Assembly (NCBI RefSeq): GCF_018131185.1
Contig: NZ_JAFCJE010000010.1
Span: 143,162 to 207,161, forward strand
Length of the DNA: 64,000 nt
From: Bradyrhizobium diazoefficiens
GTDB taxonomy: Bacteria > Pseudomonadota > Alphaproteobacteria > Rhizobiales > Xanthobacteraceae
Reading direction: 5' to 3'
Below are positions 25,357 to 35,763 of this stretch, one piece after another. Below the pieces are notes generated by a model. That model saw only the letters and a program-made list of their open reading frames with translations. It did not search any database and was not told the origin of the DNA. Made by a program: the position numbers and the translations under genes. The first letter of the stretch is position 1. Each line of letters opens with the position of its first letter.

Positions 25357-26958
25357 ATGGATCGCAGGACCGTATTGAAGGGACTGGCGGGCGCGGGCGG
25401 TCTGGCATTGACCGGACTCTCGGCCCCGGCCATCGCGCAGGGCGCCTCAGCTCGCACGCTCCGCTTCGTGCCGCAGGCCAATCTCGCAAATTTCGATCCG
25501 ATCTGGGGCACGCAATATGTCGTGCGCAATGCCGCGGCGATGGTGTGGGACACGCTTTACGGCATCGATGCGCAACTGCAGCCGCAGCGGCAAATGGTCG
25601 AGTCCGAGGAGACCTCCGACGACGGCAAGATCTGGACCTTCAAGCTGCGCCCGGGCCTCAAGTTCCACGACGGCGAGCCGGTGCTGGCCAAGGACGTCGT
25701 TGCGAGCCTGTCGCGCTGGGCTGCACGCGATCCGATGGGGCTGATGATCGTCGCGATCCAGCAGGAATTGACCGCCGTCGACGACCGCACCTTCAAATGG
25801 GTCTTGAAGCAGCCCTTCCCGAAGATGCTCTACGCGCTCGCCAAGAACAACGCGCCATGCTCCTTCATCATGCCCGAGCGCATCGCCAAGACCGATCCCT
25901 TCAAGCAGATCACCGAATATATCGGCTCGGGCCCGATGAAGTTCGCCAAGAGCGAATGGGTCCCCGGCGCCAAGTCGGTGTTCGAGAAGTTCACCGATTA
26001 CGTGCCGCGGCAGGAGAAGGCGTCGTGGCTGGCCGGCGGCAAGCAGATCATGGTCGATCGTATCGAATGGATCGTGATGCCGGATCCGGCCACTGCCGCG
26101 GCCGCATTGCAGAACGGCGAGGTCGACTGGTGGGAGAACCCCATCGCCGATCTCGTGCCCGTGCTGAAGAAGAACAAGAACATCAGCGTCGACATCGGCG
26201 ATCCCCTCGGCAATATCGGCTCGTTCCGCATGAACCATCTGTTCGCGCCGTTCAACGACGTGCGGGCGCGGCGTGCGGTGCTGATGGCGCTCAGCCAGGA
26301 AGACTACATGCGCGCCATCGTCGGCGACGACAACGCATTGTGGAAGTCGTTGCCAGGCTTCTTCACGCCGGACACGCCTGTTTACAACGAGATGGGCGGC
26401 GAGATCCTGAAGGGCAAGCGCGACCTCGATGCCGCCAAGAAGCTTCTGGCCGAGAGCGGCTATTCCGGCCAGCCGGTGACGTGCCTGGTCGCGCAGGATC
26501 AGCCGATCACGAAGGCGCAAGGCGACGTCACCGCGGACCTGCTGAAGAAGCTCGGCATGAATGTCGACTTCGTCGCCACCGATTGGGGCACGGTCGGCTC
26601 CCGTCGCGCCGCAAAGACACCACCGGGACAGGGCGGCTGGAACATGTTCCACAGCTGGCATGCCGGCGCCGATTGCATCACGCCCGCCGCCTACACGGCC
26701 ATCCGCGCCAACGGCGACAAGGCCTGGTTCGGCTGGCCGAACAGCCCGAACACCGAGAAGGAGATCGCTGGCTGGTTCGACGCCAAGAGTGTCGACGAGG
26801 AGAAGGCGGCGATCGGACGGGTCAACAAGGCGGCGATCGAGGATGTCGTCTACGCGCCGACCGGCTTCTTCCTGACCTACACGGCCTGGCGCAAGAACGT
26901 CTCCGGCATCACCAAGGGGCCGCTGCCGTTCTTCTGGGGCGTGTCGAAGTCCGCATGA
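25357..26958 (+). CDS. ABC transporter substrate-binding protein, peptide/nickel (family 5) type
   Basis: The 533-residue periplasmic protein begins MDRRTVLKGLAGAGGLALTG, with an RR-containing Tat-like signal and a cleavage region near APAIAQG (residue 30). The mature part has the SBP family 5 layout, for example GKIWTFKLRPGLKFHDGEPV and YIGSGPMKF. It would capture a peptide, opine or similar ligand. The ligand cannot be read from the sequence. ATG 25357 is preceded by GGGAGGAC; the open frame extends upstream but without a signal sequence. It heads a five-gene importer operon and a sigma-54 promoter lies upstream. Confidence 0.9.
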   Translation: MDRRTVLKGLAGAGGLALTGLSAPAIAQGASARTLRFVPQANLANFDPIWGTQYVVRNAAAMVWDTLYGIDAQLQPQRQMVESEETSDDGKIWTFKLRPGLKFHDGEPVLAKDVVASLSRWAARDPMGLMIVAIQQELTAVDDRTFKWVLKQPFPKMLYALAKNNAPCSFIMPERIAKTDPFKQITEYIGSGPMKFAKSEWVPGAKSVFEKFTDYVPRQEKASWLAGGKQIMVDRIEWIVMPDPATAAAALQNGEVDWWENPIADLVPVLKKNKNISVDIGDPLGNIGSFRMNHLFAPFNDVRARRAVLMALSQEDYMRAIVGDDNALWKSLPGFFTPDTPVYNEMGGEILKGKRDLDAAKKLLAESGYSGQPVTCLVAQDQPITKAQGDVTADLLKKLGMNVDFVATDWGTVGSRRAAKTPPGQGGWNMFHSWHAGADCITPAAYTAIRANGDKAWFGWPNSPNTEKEIAGWFDAKSVDEEKAAIGRVNKAAIEDVVYAPTGFFLTYTAWRKNVSGITKGPLPFFWGVSKSA

Positions 26959-26975
26959 TCGCGCGCTGAGGCCAG

Positions 26976-27917
26976 ATGCTCTCCTACATCCTCCGTCGCA
27001 TCGTCGCGACCTTGCCGGTCATGGCAATCGTCGCGCTGTTCGTGTTCAGCCTGCTCTACATCGCGCCGGGTGATCCGGCCGTGGTGATCGCGGGCGACCA
27101 GGCGAGCCCGGAGGATGTGGAGCGCATCCGCCAGAGCCTCGGCCTCGACCGGCCCTTCCTGATCCAGTTCGGCAGCTGGGTCTGGCGCATCCTGCACGGC
27201 GATCTCGGCACCTCGATCTTCACCAACCTGCCGGTGTCGGCGATGATCGGACAGCGCTTGGGGCCGACGCTGTCGCTGATGATCGTCACGCTGCTGCTCA
27301 CGATCGTGGTGGCGGTGCCGCTCGGCGTGGTGGCGGCGTGGAAGGCCGGCAGCCTGATCGACCGCGTCATCATGGGCTTTGCCGTGTTCGGCTTCTCGCT
27401 GCCGGTCTTCGTAGTCGGCTACATGCTCGCCTACGTCTTCGCGCTCGAGCTGGAATGGCTGCCGGTGCAGGGCTATACGCCGCTCACGCAAGGTTTCTGG
27501 CCGTGGCTGGAGAACCTGATCCTGCCGGCGATCGCGCTCGGCTGCGTCTATATCGCGCTGGTCGCGCGCATCACCCGTGCCGCCATGCTCGAAGTGTTGC
27601 AACAGGACTATATCCGCACGGCCAAGGCCAAGGGCCTCGGGCAGGGCGGCATCCTGTTCATTCACGCGCTGAAGAACGCGGCGGTGCCGATCGTGACCGT
27701 GATCGGCATCGGCATCGCGCTCCTGATCGGCGGCGCGGTGGTCACCGAAAGCGTGTTCGCAATCCCCGGCCTCGGCCGGCTCACGATCGATGCCATCCTG
27801 CGCCGGGACTATCCCGTGATCCAGGGCATCGTGCTGCTGTTCAGCTTCGTCTACGTCCTCGTCAATCTGATGATCGACGTCATCTACACGCTCGTTGACC
27901 CGAGGATCCGCTATTGA
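26976..27917 (+). CDS. ABC transporter permease, DppB type
   Basis: The 313-residue permease starts MLSYILRRIVATLPVMAIVA, the standard N-terminus of DppB/OppB proteins, and has about six membrane helices. The coupling-loop region ARITRAAMLEVLQQDYIRTA near residue 190 contacts the ATPases. It forms the inner-membrane channel together with the next gene. It starts 17 bases after the binding-protein stop with GAGG upstream, and its stop overlaps the next start (TTGA). Confidence 0.92.
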   Translation: MLSYILRRIVATLPVMAIVALFVFSLLYIAPGDPAVVIAGDQASPEDVERIRQSLGLDRPFLIQFGSWVWRILHGDLGTSIFTNLPVSAMIGQRLGPTLSLMIVTLLLTIVVAVPLGVVAAWKAGSLIDRVIMGFAVFGFSLPVFVVGYMLAYVFALELEWLPVQGYTPLTQGFWPWLENLILPAIALGCVYIALVARITRAAMLEVLQQDYIRTAKAKGLGQGGILFIHALKNAAVPIVTVIGIGIALLIGGAVVTESVFAIPGLGRLTIDAILRRDYPVIQGIVLLFSFVYVLVNLMIDVIYTLVDPRIRY

Positions 27918-28837
27918 CCGATACGACCGTCAATCCGCAATCGCTCCCGGCCGGCCTCGTCCTCGCCCCGCAACTGCCCGAGATCCTCCGGCCAGTCACG
28001 ATCCGGCGAGGCTTGATCGGGTTGTTGCGTGGCCACCCCACCGTTGCGATCGGCGGCGCGCTGCTGCTGACGCTGGTCCTGATCGCGATCTTCGCGCCCT
28101 ATCTCGGGACGGTCGATCCGACCGCGCTCGCGCCGGCAAAACGCACCCGCGCACCGTCGGCTGATTTCTGGTTCGGCACCGACGTGCTCGGCCGCGACAT
28201 CTATTCGCGCGTGCTCTATGGCGCCCGCGTCTCGCTCACGGTCGGCCTGTCAGTTGCCATCTTCGCGTCCGCCGCCGGTCTCGCCATCGGCATGGTCTCC
28301 GGCTTCATCCGCTGGGCCGACGGCATTCTGATGCGCTTCATGGATGGTTTGATGTCGATCCCGCCGATCCTGCTCGCGATCGCGCTGATGGCGCTGACGC
28401 GGGGCAGCGTCGGCAACGTCATCCTCGCCATCACCGTTGCCGAGATCCCGCGCGTCTCGCGCCTCGTCCGCAGCGTGGTGCTGTCGCTGCGCGAGCAGCC
28501 CTACGTGGACGCAGCCGTCGCCTGCGGCACGCGCACGCCGATGATCATTCTCCGGCATATCCTGCCCAACACGGTGGCACCGATGCTGGTGCAGGCGACC
28601 TACATCTGCGCCAGCGCCATGATCACCGAGGCGATCCTGTCGTTCATCGGCGCCGGGACGCCGCCGACCATTCCATCCTGGGGCAACATCATGGCCGAGG
28701 GCCGCGCGCTGTGGCAGGTCAAGCCCTACATCGTATTCTTCCCGGCGGCCTTCCTCTCCGTCACGGTTCTCGCCGTGAATTTGCTTGGCGACGGCCTTCG
28801 CGATGCGCTCGATCCGCGCATGGCGAAGAGTCTGTGA
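27914..28837 (+). CDS. ABC transporter permease, DppC type
   Basis: The 307-residue permease shows a cytoplasmic N-terminus followed by a hydrophobic segment. DFWFGTDVLGRDIYSRVLYG near residue 76 is a hallmark of DppC/OppC proteins. The coupling loop is in PRVSRLVRSVVLSLREQPYV near 179. The TTG start at 27914 is chosen because it overlaps the preceding stop (TTGA) and has GAGG eight bases upstream. It pairs with the DppB-type permease. Confidence 0.92.
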   Translation: MTDTTVNPQSLPAGLVLAPQLPEILRPVTIRRGLIGLLRGHPTVAIGGALLLTLVLIAIFAPYLGTVDPTALAPAKRTRAPSADFWFGTDVLGRDIYSRVLYGARVSLTVGLSVAIFASAAGLAIGMVSGFIRWADGILMRFMDGLMSIPPILLAIALMALTRGSVGNVILAITVAEIPRVSRLVRSVVLSLREQPYVDAAVACGTRTPMIILRHILPNTVAPMLVQATYICASAMITEAILSFIGAGTPPTIPSWGNIMAEGRALWQVKPYIVFFPAAFLSVTVLAVNLLGDGLRDALDPRMAKSL

Positions 28838-28868
28838 TGTCGCCTCTGATGCGTCGAGGCTGATCGCG

Positions 28869-29854
<986 letters not shown>

Positions 29855-29858
<4 letters not shown>

Positions 29859-30853
29859 GTATTCCGTTGCTCCAGGTCAATGACCTCAAGAAACACTTTC
29901 CGGTCAAGAAGGGCCTCTTCCAGCGCAAGTCCGAATGGGTCTATGCGGTCGACGGCGTCTCCTTCGAGATCGCACGCGGCGAGACGCTGTCGCTGGTCGG
30001 CGAGTCCGGCTGCGGCAAGTCGACGGTCGGCCGCGCCATTCTGCGACTGTTCGACATCACCGCAGGCCAGGTGATCCTCGATGGCCAACGCATCGACGAC
30101 GCCGCACCAAGCACGATGCGGCAGATGCGCCGCCGTGTGCAGGTGGTGTTCCAGGATCCGTTCTCGAGCCTCAATCCGCGCATGCGCGTGCGCGACATCC
30201 TGGCCGAGCCGATCCGCAATTTCGGCCTCGCCAAATCGGCGGAAGATCTCGAGCTGCGGGTCACGTCACTGATGGACACCGTGCGCCTGCCGCGCGAGGC
30301 GCTGAACCGCAGGCCGCACGAATTCTCCGGCGGCCAACGCCAGCGCATTGGCATCGCGCGGGCGCTCGCGGCCGAGCCCGAGCTGATCGTCTGCGACGAG
30401 GCGGTCTCGGCGCTCGACGTCTCGGTCAAGGCGCAGATCGTCAATCTGCTGCAGGATCTCCAGCGCGAGTTCGGCCTCGCGCTGCTGTTCATCAGCCACG
30501 ATCTTGCGATCGTCGAGCACATGACCCACCGCGTCGCCGTGATGTATCTCGGCAAGATCGTCGAGGTCGCCCCGCGTCGCGAGATATTTGCCGCACCGAA
30601 ACATCCCTACACCAGGGCGCTGCTCTCCGCGGTGCCGCTGCCCGAGCCCGGCGCCGAGCGCAATCCGATCATCCTGAAGGGCGACGTACCGAGCCCGATC
30701 AATCCGCCAAAGGGTTGCCGCTTCCATACCCGCTGTCCGCTCGTGTTCGATCGCTGCCGGGTCGAAGAGCCGGTGCTCCGCGCGGCCGGAGACGAGCAGT
30801 GGGTGGCCTGCCATCTTGAGGACGGCCCTGCGGCGATGAGGGCTGAAGGGTGA
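29855..30853 (+). CDS. ABC transporter ATP-binding protein, DppF type
   Basis: The 332-residue ATPase shows HFPVKKGLFQRK near the N-terminus (a DppF feature), Walker A GESGCGKST, signature FSGGQRQR, Walker B LIVCDEAVSALD and H-loop SHDLAIV. A C-terminal extension has GCRFHTRCPLVFDRC. The two ATPases should act as a heterodimer energizing the two permeases. It is the last gene of the operon, followed within 25 bases by a strong terminator hairpin. Confidence 0.93.
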
Positions 30854-30877
30854 GATCCGCGTCAGAAATTCGTCAAT

Positions 30878-30916
30878 GAAAACAAGCCCCATTCTACTGT
30901 GCATGGGGTTGTTTTC
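30878..30916. terminator. Bidirectional terminator between convergent operons
   Basis: GAAAACAAGCCCCAT (30878-30892) pairs with ATGGGGTTGTTTTC (30903-30916), 14 base pairs with one bulged G and a 10-base loop. Read in either direction the GC core is followed by a T-rich arm. The dppF-like gene ends at 30853 and the minus-strand YciI gene ends at 30938, so it can stop both transcripts. Confidence 0.8.
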
Positions 30917-30937
30917 GCAGTTTTGATGGGGCCGGCC

Positions 30938-31225
30938 TCAACCCTGCCGGCGCAGGAAGCCCGTGATCGTCACTTTTTCCCAGATGCCGGCGGCGGCAAA
31001 GGGATCGGCGCGGTTGAAGGCCTCGACCTCGCCGCGGCCGGGCGCCTCGATCAGGAACAGGCTGCCGATCATCGTTTGACCATCGTCGGAGACGAGCGGC
31101 CCCGACATCACGATCTTGACGCCGAAGCGCGAAGTGTCGCTCAGGAAGGCCTTGTGGGCATCGTAATTGGCGAGCCGGGTCGGCAGCGCGCCGGCGCGGT
31201 CGACGGCGTGAATGGCGAACAGCAT
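30938..31225 (-). CDS. YciI-family protein
   Basis: The 95-residue ferredoxin-fold protein starts MLFAIHAVDRAGALPTRL and contains MSGPLVSDDGQTMIGSLFL and FNRADPFAAAGIWEKV, characteristic of YciI proteins. Relatives act in aromatic catabolism (for example dechlorinating or isomerising muconolactone-like intermediates), but most are uncharacterised. Its start (with GGAG upstream) lies 70 bases after the sugar-type binding protein gene, so it may be the last gene of the hydroxyquinol operon, past a possible attenuating hairpin. Confidence 0.85.
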   Translation of the reverse strand: MLFAIHAVDRAGALPTRLANYDAHKAFLSDTSRFGVKIVMSGPLVSDDGQTMIGSLFLIEAPGRGEVEAFNRADPFAAAGIWEKVTITGFLRRQG

Positions 31226-31254
31226 GGCGTCTCCGTGTCTTGGCTCAGCTCTTG

Positions 31255-31278
31255 GGACGGCCGCCGAGGCAGCCGTCC
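31255..31278. terminator. Short GC hairpin after the binding-protein gene
   Basis: GGACGGC (31255-31261) pairs with GCCGTCC (31272-31278), loop of 10 bases, about 17 bases downstream of the minus-strand binding-protein stop. No T-tract is present. It could attenuate read-through into YciI or protect the 3' end of the abundant binding-protein mRNA. Confidence 0.4.
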
Positions 31279-31295
31279 GGGCATGATGGGTGGAT

Positions 31296-32270
31296 TTACT
31301 TGGCGCCGAGCTTGCTCGCGTCTTCGAAGGTCGGGCAGGTCCGCTGCTCCAGCGGCACGTCGAACGGCTGGTAATTGTCCTTGGTGATCACGGTCGGCTT
31401 CAGCACGATCTCGTTGATGACAGGCTGGTTGCGCAAGGAGCGGATCGCCATCATGGTGCCGAGACAGCCTTGAGCAAAGCCGTTGTAGTCGCCGCTCGCG
31501 AGCAGCTTGCCGGACTTGATCGCGTCGATGGCTTCCTTGGTGCCGTTGATGCCGATAACCTGCGCCTTCCGGTTCGCACCGTCGAGCGCCTCGATCGCGC
31601 CGACCGCCATGGCGTCGTTGGCAGCCAGCACGCCGTCGATCTGCGAATTCGACTGCATCAGGTTTTCCATGACCTGGAGCGCCTGCAGCCGCTGGTAGTT
31701 GCCGGGCTGCGAGGCGAGCAGCTTGACGCCAGGCGCCTCCTTCAGCGCATCGTTGAAGCCGCGGACGCGGTCGACATTGGTCAGCGAGCCCTTGACGCCC
31801 TCGATGATGACGATGTTGCCCTTGCCGCCGAGCGCCTTGAGCAGGAAGCGCGCGGTCTCGAGGCCAAGGCTGTAATCGTCGGCGCCGACGAAGGACAGAA
31901 ACTTGCCGCCCGCCGAACGGTCGGTGATGTTGACGACCGGGATCTTGGCCTCGTTGATCTTCTCGACGCCGGGCACCATCGCCTTGTAGTCGACCGGCGT
32001 GAACACGATCGCGCTCGGCTTCTTCACCACGACGTCCTCGATCTGGCTGAGCTGCTCGGGGATCGAGTCCGGCTTGGTCGGGATGTATTGCAGCGTCTTG
32101 GCGTTCAGTACCTTCGCCATGTTGTCGGCACCGACCCGCACCGTCTGGAAGAACGGGTTGGTCTGGTTCTTGGTGAAGACCGCGATGGTCTCGCCGTCGG
32201 CGCGCGCTTGCGTGGTGAATGCCGCGGCCATCAGCAGCGGCAGCGTCAGGTAACCCAGTTTACGTTTCAT
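31296..32270 (-). CDS. Ribose-type (CUT2) ABC transporter substrate-binding protein
   Basis: The 324-residue periplasmic protein has a signal peptide ending near TQARA (residue 24) and the Peripla_BP_4 fold: FTKNQTNPFFQTVRVGAD at the start, FTPVDYKAMVPGVEKINEAKIPVVNI near 90 and LAANDAMAVGAIEALDG near 215. It would deliver the ligand to the two permeases encoded upstream in the operon. CUT2 importers carry ribose, other sugars, polyols and some aromatic or N-containing compounds. The operon content suggests a precursor of hydroxyquinol, but this is inference. Confidence 0.9.
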   Translation of the reverse strand: MKRKLGYLTLPLLMAAAFTTQARADGETIAVFTKNQTNPFFQTVRVGADNMAKVLNAKTLQYIPTKPDSIPEQLSQIEDVVVKKPSAIVFTPVDYKAMVPGVEKINEAKIPVVNITDRSAGGKFLSFVGADDYSLGLETARFLLKALGGKGNIVIIEGVKGSLTNVDRVRGFNDALKEAPGVKLLASQPGNYQRLQALQVMENLMQSNSQIDGVLAANDAMAVGAIEALDGANRKAQVIGINGTKEAIDAIKSGKLLASGDYNGFAQGCLGTMMAIRSLRNQPVINEIVLKPTVITKDNYQPFDVPLEQRTCPTFEDASKLGAK

Positions 32271-32312
32271 GTTGCCTCCATCCCTCGTTTTGCTTGTTGG
32301 TAGTTCAGGAAC

Positions 32313-33290
32313 TCATTGCGCGCGGCGTCGGGTCTTCATGTCGAGCCAGACCGCGAGAATGACGATGATGCCTGTCACCAGCGGCTGCCAGTTGGCGCTG
32401 ACCGACAGCAGGTTCATGCCGTTCAGCACCAAAGTCAGGATCAGCGCGCCGATGAAGGTGCCGAACACCGTGCCGACGCCGCCGAAGAGCGAGGTGCCGC
32501 CGATCAGCACGGCGGCGATCGCCGGCAAGGTCAGGCTCTCGCCGATATCGGCCTCGGCCGAATTGAGCCGCGACAGGAAGATGATCGAGGCCAGTCCCGC
32601 CATCGTGCCCGACACCGCGTAGACCAGCAGCAGGCGGCGCGCGACCGGAATGCCGGAGAGCCGGGCCGCCACCGGATTGGCGCCGATCGCATAGATCTCC
32701 TGTCCCCAGACCGTGCGCTGCGCGAAGAATGTCCCGATGCCGAGGAACACCAGCAGCAGATAGACCGGGATGGGCAGGCCGAACAGATACCCGCTGCCGA
32801 TCTGGCGGAAGCCCGCGGGGAAGCCGTGCAGGGTTTCGCCTGCCATGTACCAATAGGTGAGGCCGTTCAGCACCCAGAGCATGCCGTAGGTGGCGATGAA
32901 GGAGGGGATGCGCAGCGCGGTGACCATGATGCCGTTGAGCAGGCCGACGATGCCGCCGCAGGCAAGCCCGGTGAGGATGCCGAGCGCCGGCGAGCCGGTC
33001 TTGTGGATCACCGTGCCGGCGATGCAGGCGGACAGCGCGACATTGGCGCCGACCGAGAGATCGAGGCCGGCGGTCAGCACCACCAGCGTCAGGCCGGAAG
33101 CGATGAAGAAGGTCAGGCTCGCCTGCCTGAGCACGTTGAGGATGTTGCCGAGGCTCAGGAAAGAGTCGCTGAGCACGGCAAGCACCGCGCAGATCAGCAG
33201 TGCCGCCAGCAGGCGATAGAACACCTGGATGGCGTCTTGCGAGAGGAGGGAGTGTGGCGGCGTGATTGTGTCCTTGCTGATGTCGGTCAT
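32313..33290 (-). CDS. CUT2 ABC transporter permease (RbsC type), second of two
   Basis: The 325-residue permease has eight to ten hydrophobic segments and the RbsC-family signature VVLTAGLDLSVGANVAL near residue 70. VLIGGTSLFGGVGTVFGTFIG follows near 260. ATG 33290 overlaps the upstream permease stop (ATGA on the minus strand); the open frame extends further but inside that gene. Together with the neighbouring permease it probably forms a heterodimeric channel. Confidence 0.92.
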   Translation of the reverse strand: MTDISKDTITPPHSLLSQDAIQVFYRLLAALLICAVLAVLSDSFLSLGNILNVLRQASLTFFIASGLTLVVLTAGLDLSVGANVALSACIAGTVIHKTGSPALGILTGLACGGIVGLLNGIMVTALRIPSFIATYGMLWVLNGLTYWYMAGETLHGFPAGFRQIGSGYLFGLPIPVYLLLVFLGIGTFFAQRTVWGQEIYAIGANPVAARLSGIPVARRLLLVYAVSGTMAGLASIIFLSRLNSAEADIGESLTLPAIAAVLIGGTSLFGGVGTVFGTFIGALILTLVLNGMNLLSVSANWQPLVTGIIVILAVWLDMKTRRRAQ

Positions 33291-34237
33291 GCCCGGCTCC
33301 TGAGGCCGTCGAGGAACAGAGCGAGGATGACGAGGACGCCGACGCTTGCGACCTGCACCGAGGACGGCAGTGAGATCAGGTTCAACCCGTTGCGCAGCAC
33401 GCCAACCGAGAGGACGCCGAGCAGGGTGCCGAGCAGCCAGCCGTTGCCGCGCTCGAACGAGGTGCCGCCGACGGCCACGGCCGCGATCGCATCGAACTCG
33501 AGGCCGAGGCCGGCGGTGGGGTGGCCGGAATTCATCCGCGCCGTCATCAACAGGCCGGCGATGCCGGCCATGGCGCCACCGATCGCATAGACCGCGATCA
33601 GCAGCTTGTTCGGCGACAGGCCGGCATAGCGCAGCGCCTCGCGGTTGCCGCCGAGCGCGAAAATGTAGGTGCCGAAACGGGTGTGGTAGAGCAGGCCGTG
33701 GAACGTGGCGTACGTCACCAGCGCCATCACGATCGGGACGGGCACGCCGAGAAGCGTCGCCGAGTAGATGTCGCGCACGCTGTGGGGAATGCCGACAACG
33801 CTCTGGCCGTCGCTGACGATCAGTGACAGGCCCTGCGCCATGCCGAGCGTGCCCAGCGTCGCGACGAAAGGCGGAATGCCGAGAATTGCGACCAGCCAGC
33901 CGTTGGCGATGCCGAACGCCGTACCGACCAGCAGGCCGGCACCCAGGCCCAGCAGCATCGAATTGGTTGCGAGCGACACGATTGCGACGCACAGCGAGGT
34001 CAGCGTCAGCACCGCGCCCATCGACAGGTCCAGTCCCTCCGTCATGATGATCAGCGTCATCGGCAACGCGAGCATGGTCAAAATGGTCGACTGCACCAGC
34101 ACATTGGACAGGTTGGCGACGGACAGGAAGCCGGGTGCGATCACGCTGAACAGCGCGATCAGCAGCACCAGCACCATGGCAACGCCGGGAATGCGCTGCA
34201 GCGGATTAGGCTGTGATACGACCACGGCTTCACGCAT
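33287..34237 (-). CDS. CUT2 ABC transporter permease (RbsC type), first of two
   Basis: The 316-residue permease shows TLIIMTEGLDLSMGAVLTL near residue 61 and AAVAVGGTSFERGNGWLLG near 258, the family signature positions. It starts at 34237, overlapping the ATPase gene by eight bases, and its stop overlaps the next permease by four. Two different permeases in one CUT2 operon suggest a heteromeric transporter. Confidence 0.92.
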   Translation of the reverse strand: MREAVVVSQPNPLQRIPGVAMVLVLLIALFSVIAPGFLSVANLSNVLVQSTILTMLALPMTLIIMTEGLDLSMGAVLTLTSLCVAIVSLATNSMLLGLGAGLLVGTAFGIANGWLVAILGIPPFVATLGTLGMAQGLSLIVSDGQSVVGIPHSVRDIYSATLLGVPVPIVMALVTYATFHGLLYHTRFGTYIFALGGNREALRYAGLSPNKLLIAVYAIGGAMAGIAGLLMTARMNSGHPTAGLGLEFDAIAAVAVGGTSFERGNGWLLGTLLGVLSVGVLRNGLNLISLPSSVQVASVGVLVILALFLDGLRSRA

Positions 34238-35753
34238 GATGCATCCCCAGTCGCACGATGTTCTCCTCGGTCAGTTCGCTGCGGGTCAGGTGCCCGGCGA
34301 TGCGCCCTTCGCGCATCACATAGGCGCGGTCGCAGACGTGGCAGATCTCGATCTGCTCGGACGAGATCATCAGGGCGGCCGCGCCCTCCGCGACAAGGCG
34401 GTCGATCAGGGCAAAGATCTCCGATTTGGCGCCGATGTCGATGCCGCGGGTCGGCTCGTCGAAGATGAAGAGCTTCGAGCCGGCCGCCAGCCACTTGCCG
34501 ATCACGACCTTCTGCTGGTTGCCGCCCGAGAGCAGGCCGACGGTCTGGCGCGCGCTCGGCGTTGCGATGCGCAGCTGCCGGATCAGGCCGTCGGCTGTGC
34601 GCTGTGCGCTGCGCGGGTCGAACAGGCCGCTCGGAAACAGCTTTCGCAGCGCCGATACCACGAGGTTGTCGCTCACCGAGCGCAGCAGCGCGAGGCCCTC
34701 GCTCTTGCGGCTCTCCGGGATCAGCGCGATGCCGCGGCGGGCGGCGAGATCCGGCTCGCCGGATATGCTCTTGCCGTCGAAGATGATCTCGCCCGATGTC
34801 ACGGGATCGGCGCCGAAGATCGCGCGCGCGACCTCGCTGCGGCCGGAGCCGACCAGGCCGCACAGGCCGACGATCTCGCCACGACGCACCTCGATGTTGA
34901 TGTCGGAGATGCCGGTCGAGGTGGTCAGGCCCTTGACCTCGAGCAGTAGTTCGCCGGGCTTGTCGGCAAAACTGCGCGGGTAGGTCATGTCGACGTTGCG
35001 GCCGACCATCATGCGCACGAGCTGGTCAGGCGTGACATCGGCGGGCCGGACACCGTCGATGCGGCGGCCGTCGCGAAGCACGGTGATGCGATCGCCGATC
35101 GCGAACACCTCGGCCATGCGGTGGGAGATGTAGACGATGGAAACGCCGTCGGCCTTCAATCGCGCGATCAGTTCGAACAGCAGCTCGGTCTCGCGATCGG
35201 ACAACGCGGCGGTCGGCTCGTCCATGACGAGGATGCGCGCGTCTTGACTGATCGCCTTCGCGATCTCGACCATCTGCTGCTGTGCCACGCCGAGTTTGTC
35301 GACGGTCGTGGAAGGATCGATGTCGAAGCCGATGGTGCCGAGCACGCGCTTCGCATCGGCGAGGATCTTGCGGCGGTCGATGGTGCCGGGGATGCGTCCG
35401 CCGGGCTCGCGGCCGAGGAAGATGTTCTGGGCGATGTCGAGATAGGGGACCAGCGAGAATTCCTGGAAGATCACGGCAATGCCGAGCTTCTGCGCGTCCG
35501 CGGTCGATGAGATCGCGACCTTCTCACCCTTGTGGTAGAACTCGCCGGCATCGGCGCTGTAGGCACCGCACAACACCTTCATCAGGCTCGACTTGCCGGC
35601 GCCGTTTTCGCCGAGAAGCATGTGGACCTCGCCGGGGTAGACGGCAAAGGACACGTCGTCCAGCGCCTTGACGCCGGGAAATTCCTTGCTGATGCCGCGC
35701 AGCTCCAGCAGCGGCGTCGGCGAGGTGACCTCGATGGGGAGCGCGTCGTTCAT
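34230..35753 (-). CDS. CUT2 ABC transporter ATP-binding protein (duplicated nucleotide-binding domains)
   Basis: The 507-residue RbsA/MglA-type ATPase has two nucleotide-binding domains. The first has GENGAGKSS near residue 50 and Walker B ILVMDEPTAALS near 165. The second has the degenerate Walker A GLVGSGRSE and signature LSGGNQQK. This pattern, with one degenerate site, is normal for the family. ATG 35753 is used; the frame extends 11 codons upstream without support. It begins 10 bases after the FAD oxidase stop, linking transport and catabolic genes in one transcript. Confidence 0.94.
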   Translation of the reverse strand: MNDALPIEVTSPTPLLELRGISKEFPGVKALDDVSFAVYPGEVHMLLGENGAGKSSLMKVLCGAYSADAGEFYHKGEKVAISSTADAQKLGIAVIFQEFSLVPYLDIAQNIFLGREPGGRIPGTIDRRKILADAKRVLGTIGFDIDPSTTVDKLGVAQQQMVEIAKAISQDARILVMDEPTAALSDRETELLFELIARLKADGVSIVYISHRMAEVFAIGDRITVLRDGRRIDGVRPADVTPDQLVRMMVGRNVDMTYPRSFADKPGELLLEVKGLTTSTGISDINIEVRRGEIVGLCGLVGSGRSEVARAIFGADPVTSGEIIFDGKSISGEPDLAARRGIALIPESRKSEGLALLRSVSDNLVVSALRKLFPSGLFDPRSAQRTADGLIRQLRIATPSARQTVGLLSGGNQQKVVIGKWLAAGSKLFIFDEPTRGIDIGAKSEIFALIDRLVAEGAAALMISSEQIEICHVCDRAYVMREGRIAGHLTRSELTEENIVRLGMHHA

Positions 35754-35763
35754 GCCTTGTCGC